DNA from: Methanomicrobium antiquum
GTDB taxonomy: Archaea; Halobacteriota; Methanomicrobia; Methanomicrobiales; Methanomicrobiaceae
Direction of reading: 5' to 3'
NCBI RefSeq assembly: GCF_029633915.1
Contig: NZ_CP091092.1
Coordinates: forward strand, 2,046,001-2,110,000
Length of the DNA stretch: 64,000 nt
The translations under genes and the position numbers were made by a program. Below are positions 62,499 through 64,000 of the stretch, in pieces; within the stretch, counting starts at the first letter, position 1, and the number at the start of each line of letters is the position of its first letter. The notes under the pieces were generated by a model. That model searched no databases. It saw only the letters and a program-made list of their open reading frames with translations, and was not told where the DNA came from.

Positions 62499-64000
62499 TA
62501 ATAAACAATAAAAGAAGGAAGATCTATCTTCTTTTAGCGTTGCCGCTGAGCATATTTGTAGCATATGTTTTCACAACGATAGCGCCGGTATTCAAAATTC
62601 ATCCCGCACCGGTTGAACTTACAGTAATTGTTGAATTTTTATGCGGCCTTTTTTTCATAATTGCCGCAGGAATGATATTCAACGAGGACTCAAGAATAAA
62701 CGGGGTAATTTATGCAGGCATATTTGCCGCAATACCCTGTTTTTATGTTTATCTCTCTCCATGGGCAAATATAGGGCTTTTGCTGATTTCTTTTTCATCA
62801 GGAGTACTTATAGGACTTGTATTTGTTGCACGGGCTGTTCTTAATAACCGCTATGATAATCTTGCAGTAATGGCGAAAATTCTTTTTACAGTATTTTTCG
62901 CAATAATTGTAGGATTTTTAGCTTATGAGATGTGGATTTTTGCAATTGAGCCGGAGTCTGAGACTACATCGGCATATGCAGCACAAAACATATTTTTCTT
63001 CGGTGCAGGAATCGTTGTATCTGTAATTCTCTATATTCTTGCAGTCAAATTAACAATTGGTGTTCGTGCATCGGAAATTTTTATTTTCGGACCCAGATCA
63101 TCCGGAAAAACCTACTTTGTGATGGGGCTTTGGAATTACATATCGCAGAACTTTGATAAAGGCCACTCAAACGAAGGCGTTGTCTTAACAGGCGATCCAA
63201 ACGATGAGGGAGACGACCTTAGAATTTCAAGCCTTTATGCAAATATTCTGGACGGGAGGATTCTTTCAAGAACATACCGCTATCAGATGGTCATATACCA
63301 GCTTACAGGCAAAAAATACGGCCTCATTCCGGTTAAATGGACAGTTGTTGACTATGCAGGCGAATATTACGATGAACTAAACGAAATTAACTTCAAAAAG
63401 GCTGTCAGTCTTTTAAGTGAAAGACTGGAAATGGCGCAGGGAGAAGTCAGAAAAAATGCAGGAACAATCCCGTTTGTCAAATACATAAAGCTTCACCATC
63501 CTGAAAAACTTCTTGATCCTGAATTTACCAAGAGTGTAATTATTGCAACAATGTATGGCAACTTCCTAAAGGCGGGAAAGGTCATTTTCTTAATTGACGG
63601 CGAGAAGATAACCGATAACAGAAAAGGGCATTCCCAGCTCGCAAGGGAATTTGGAGGTTATATGAAGACGCTGATTGATCTTGAGGGGAAAAATTACTTT
63701 GGATTTTTCAGCTCAAACAAGAAATATGCACTTGTTGTGACAAAAGCAGATCTGATTTTATGGAAAAACAAGGAGATAAGAAACCTTATTCACTCAATGA
63801 ACGCGTCAAAACTTTCAGACATTCCTGAAAAATCAAAACAGGCTCTTGCAATAGAAAAGAATCTGTTTGAGATTTTAAGTTCAAATATGGTCTTTAAAAA
63901 TCTTGTTAATATGATGAACGACATCTCTATGTATTTCGTTTGTGTATCGGTTGACGCAACAGCCGAACCTTTTCCAACCGAAGAGGGAATGGAAGAGGAG
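62495..64000 (+). CDS. Membrane-embedded GTPase of the tubulin-like operon (3' truncated)
   Basis: 502 residues present; the gene continues past the window. The start overlaps the previous stop by ATGA. Six hydrophobic helices occupy about 10-190 (e.g. IYLLLALPLSIFVAYVF, AKILFTVFFAIIVGFLAYEM). The soluble domain then begins with a P-loop GPRSSGKT at 199-206, a Walker B/switch II-like VDYAGE (D286) and a specificity motif TKAD at 416-419 in place of NKxD. This is a TRAFAC-like GTPase fused to a membrane part, facing the cytoplasm. Together with the tubulin-like protein it suggests a membrane-remodelling or trafficking device. Confidence 0.85.
   Translation, partial: MIINNKRRKIYLLLALPLSIFVAYVFTTIAPVFKIHPAPVELTVIVEFLCGLFFIIAAGMIFNEDSRINGVIYAGIFAAIPCFYVYLSPWANIGLLLISFSSGVLIGLVFVARAVLNNRYDNLAVMAKILFTVFFAIIVGFLAYEMWIFAIEPESETTSAYAAQNIFFFGAGIVVSVILYILAVKLTIGVRASEIFIFGPRSSGKTYFVMGLWNYISQNFDKGHSNEGVVLTGDPNDEGDDLRISSLYANILDGRILSRTYRYQMVIYQLTGKKYGLIPVKWTVVDYAGEYYDELNEINFKKAVSLLSERLEMAQGEVRKNAGTIPFVKYIKLHHPEKLLDPEFTKSVIIATMYGNFLKAGKVIFLIDGEKITDNRKGHSQLAREFGGYMKTLIDLEGKNYFGFFSSNKKYALVVTKADLILWKNKEIRNLIHSMNASKLSDIPEKSKQALAIEKNLFEILSSNMVFKNLVNMMNDISMYFVCVSVDATAEPFPTEEGMEEE

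Overview
The window is AT-rich archaeal DNA, most likely from a Methanomicrobiales-type methanogen. The archaeal signs are an archaeal SRP RNA, replication protein A with its partner, EF-1 beta, deoxyhypusine synthase, Tsr3 and class II tRNA-Ser without an encoded CCA. The methanogen signs are an MfnE-like kinase (methanofuran synthesis), CbiZ fused to its Cys-rich domain, DUF3821-like surface proteins and many PAS/HisKA_2 sensor kinases. I cannot name the species from sequence alone.

Layout. 0-3.5 kb: a MarR/methyltransferase operon with a visible operator, ilvD and tRNA-Ser. 3.5-10.6 kb: a membrane-anchored winged-helix regulator divergent from four exported proteins, three of them paralogues, ending in a 56-bp tandem array. 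10.8-22.1 kb: a predicted ABC-class ATPase, small unknown proteins, a 1161-residue receiver/PAS/kinase protein, an ABC exporter, a DUF362 ferredoxin and an iron-sulfur flavoprotein. These genes are separated by copies of one intergenic repeat family. 23-28.6 kb: a substrate-binding-domain sensor kinase and a kinase/response-regulator pair. 29-38.5 kb: mostly core genes (a desulfidase/deoxyribosyltransferase-like fusion, tsr3, mfnE, EF-1 beta, malate dehydrogenase, SRP RNA, hxlB) plus a surface phospholipase D-like protein. 38.7-45.4 kb: methyltransferase, IMPACT-family protein, tRNA-Met, HEAT protein, dys-pyrF, a stand-alone NrdD C-terminal domain overlapping cbiZ, and DUF1858. 45.7-53.1 kb: the RPA operon, a soluble chemoreceptor with CheW, and two DUF1538 membrane proteins with a PII-like protein. 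53.5-58.2 kb: a coiled-coil MerR-like protein, a decayed ORF, a chagasin-like inhibitor and two transporters. 58.4-64 kb: a three-gene operon of exported/anchored protein, FtsZ/tubulin-like protein and membrane GTPase. The last gene runs off the window.

Two things stand out. The first is a mosaic family of intergenic repeats, about 15 clear copies between 4.4 and 53.3 kb. They are built from interchangeable hairpin modules bounded by ATGAAA/TTTCAT, with inverted ends of the form AAAACGTYCATGA, and the base changes in one stem are compensatory. The second is the FtsZ/tubulin-like plus membrane GTPase operon, which looks like a cytoskeletal or membrane-remodelling system without a known role. 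All functional calls come from reading motifs; no database search was run.
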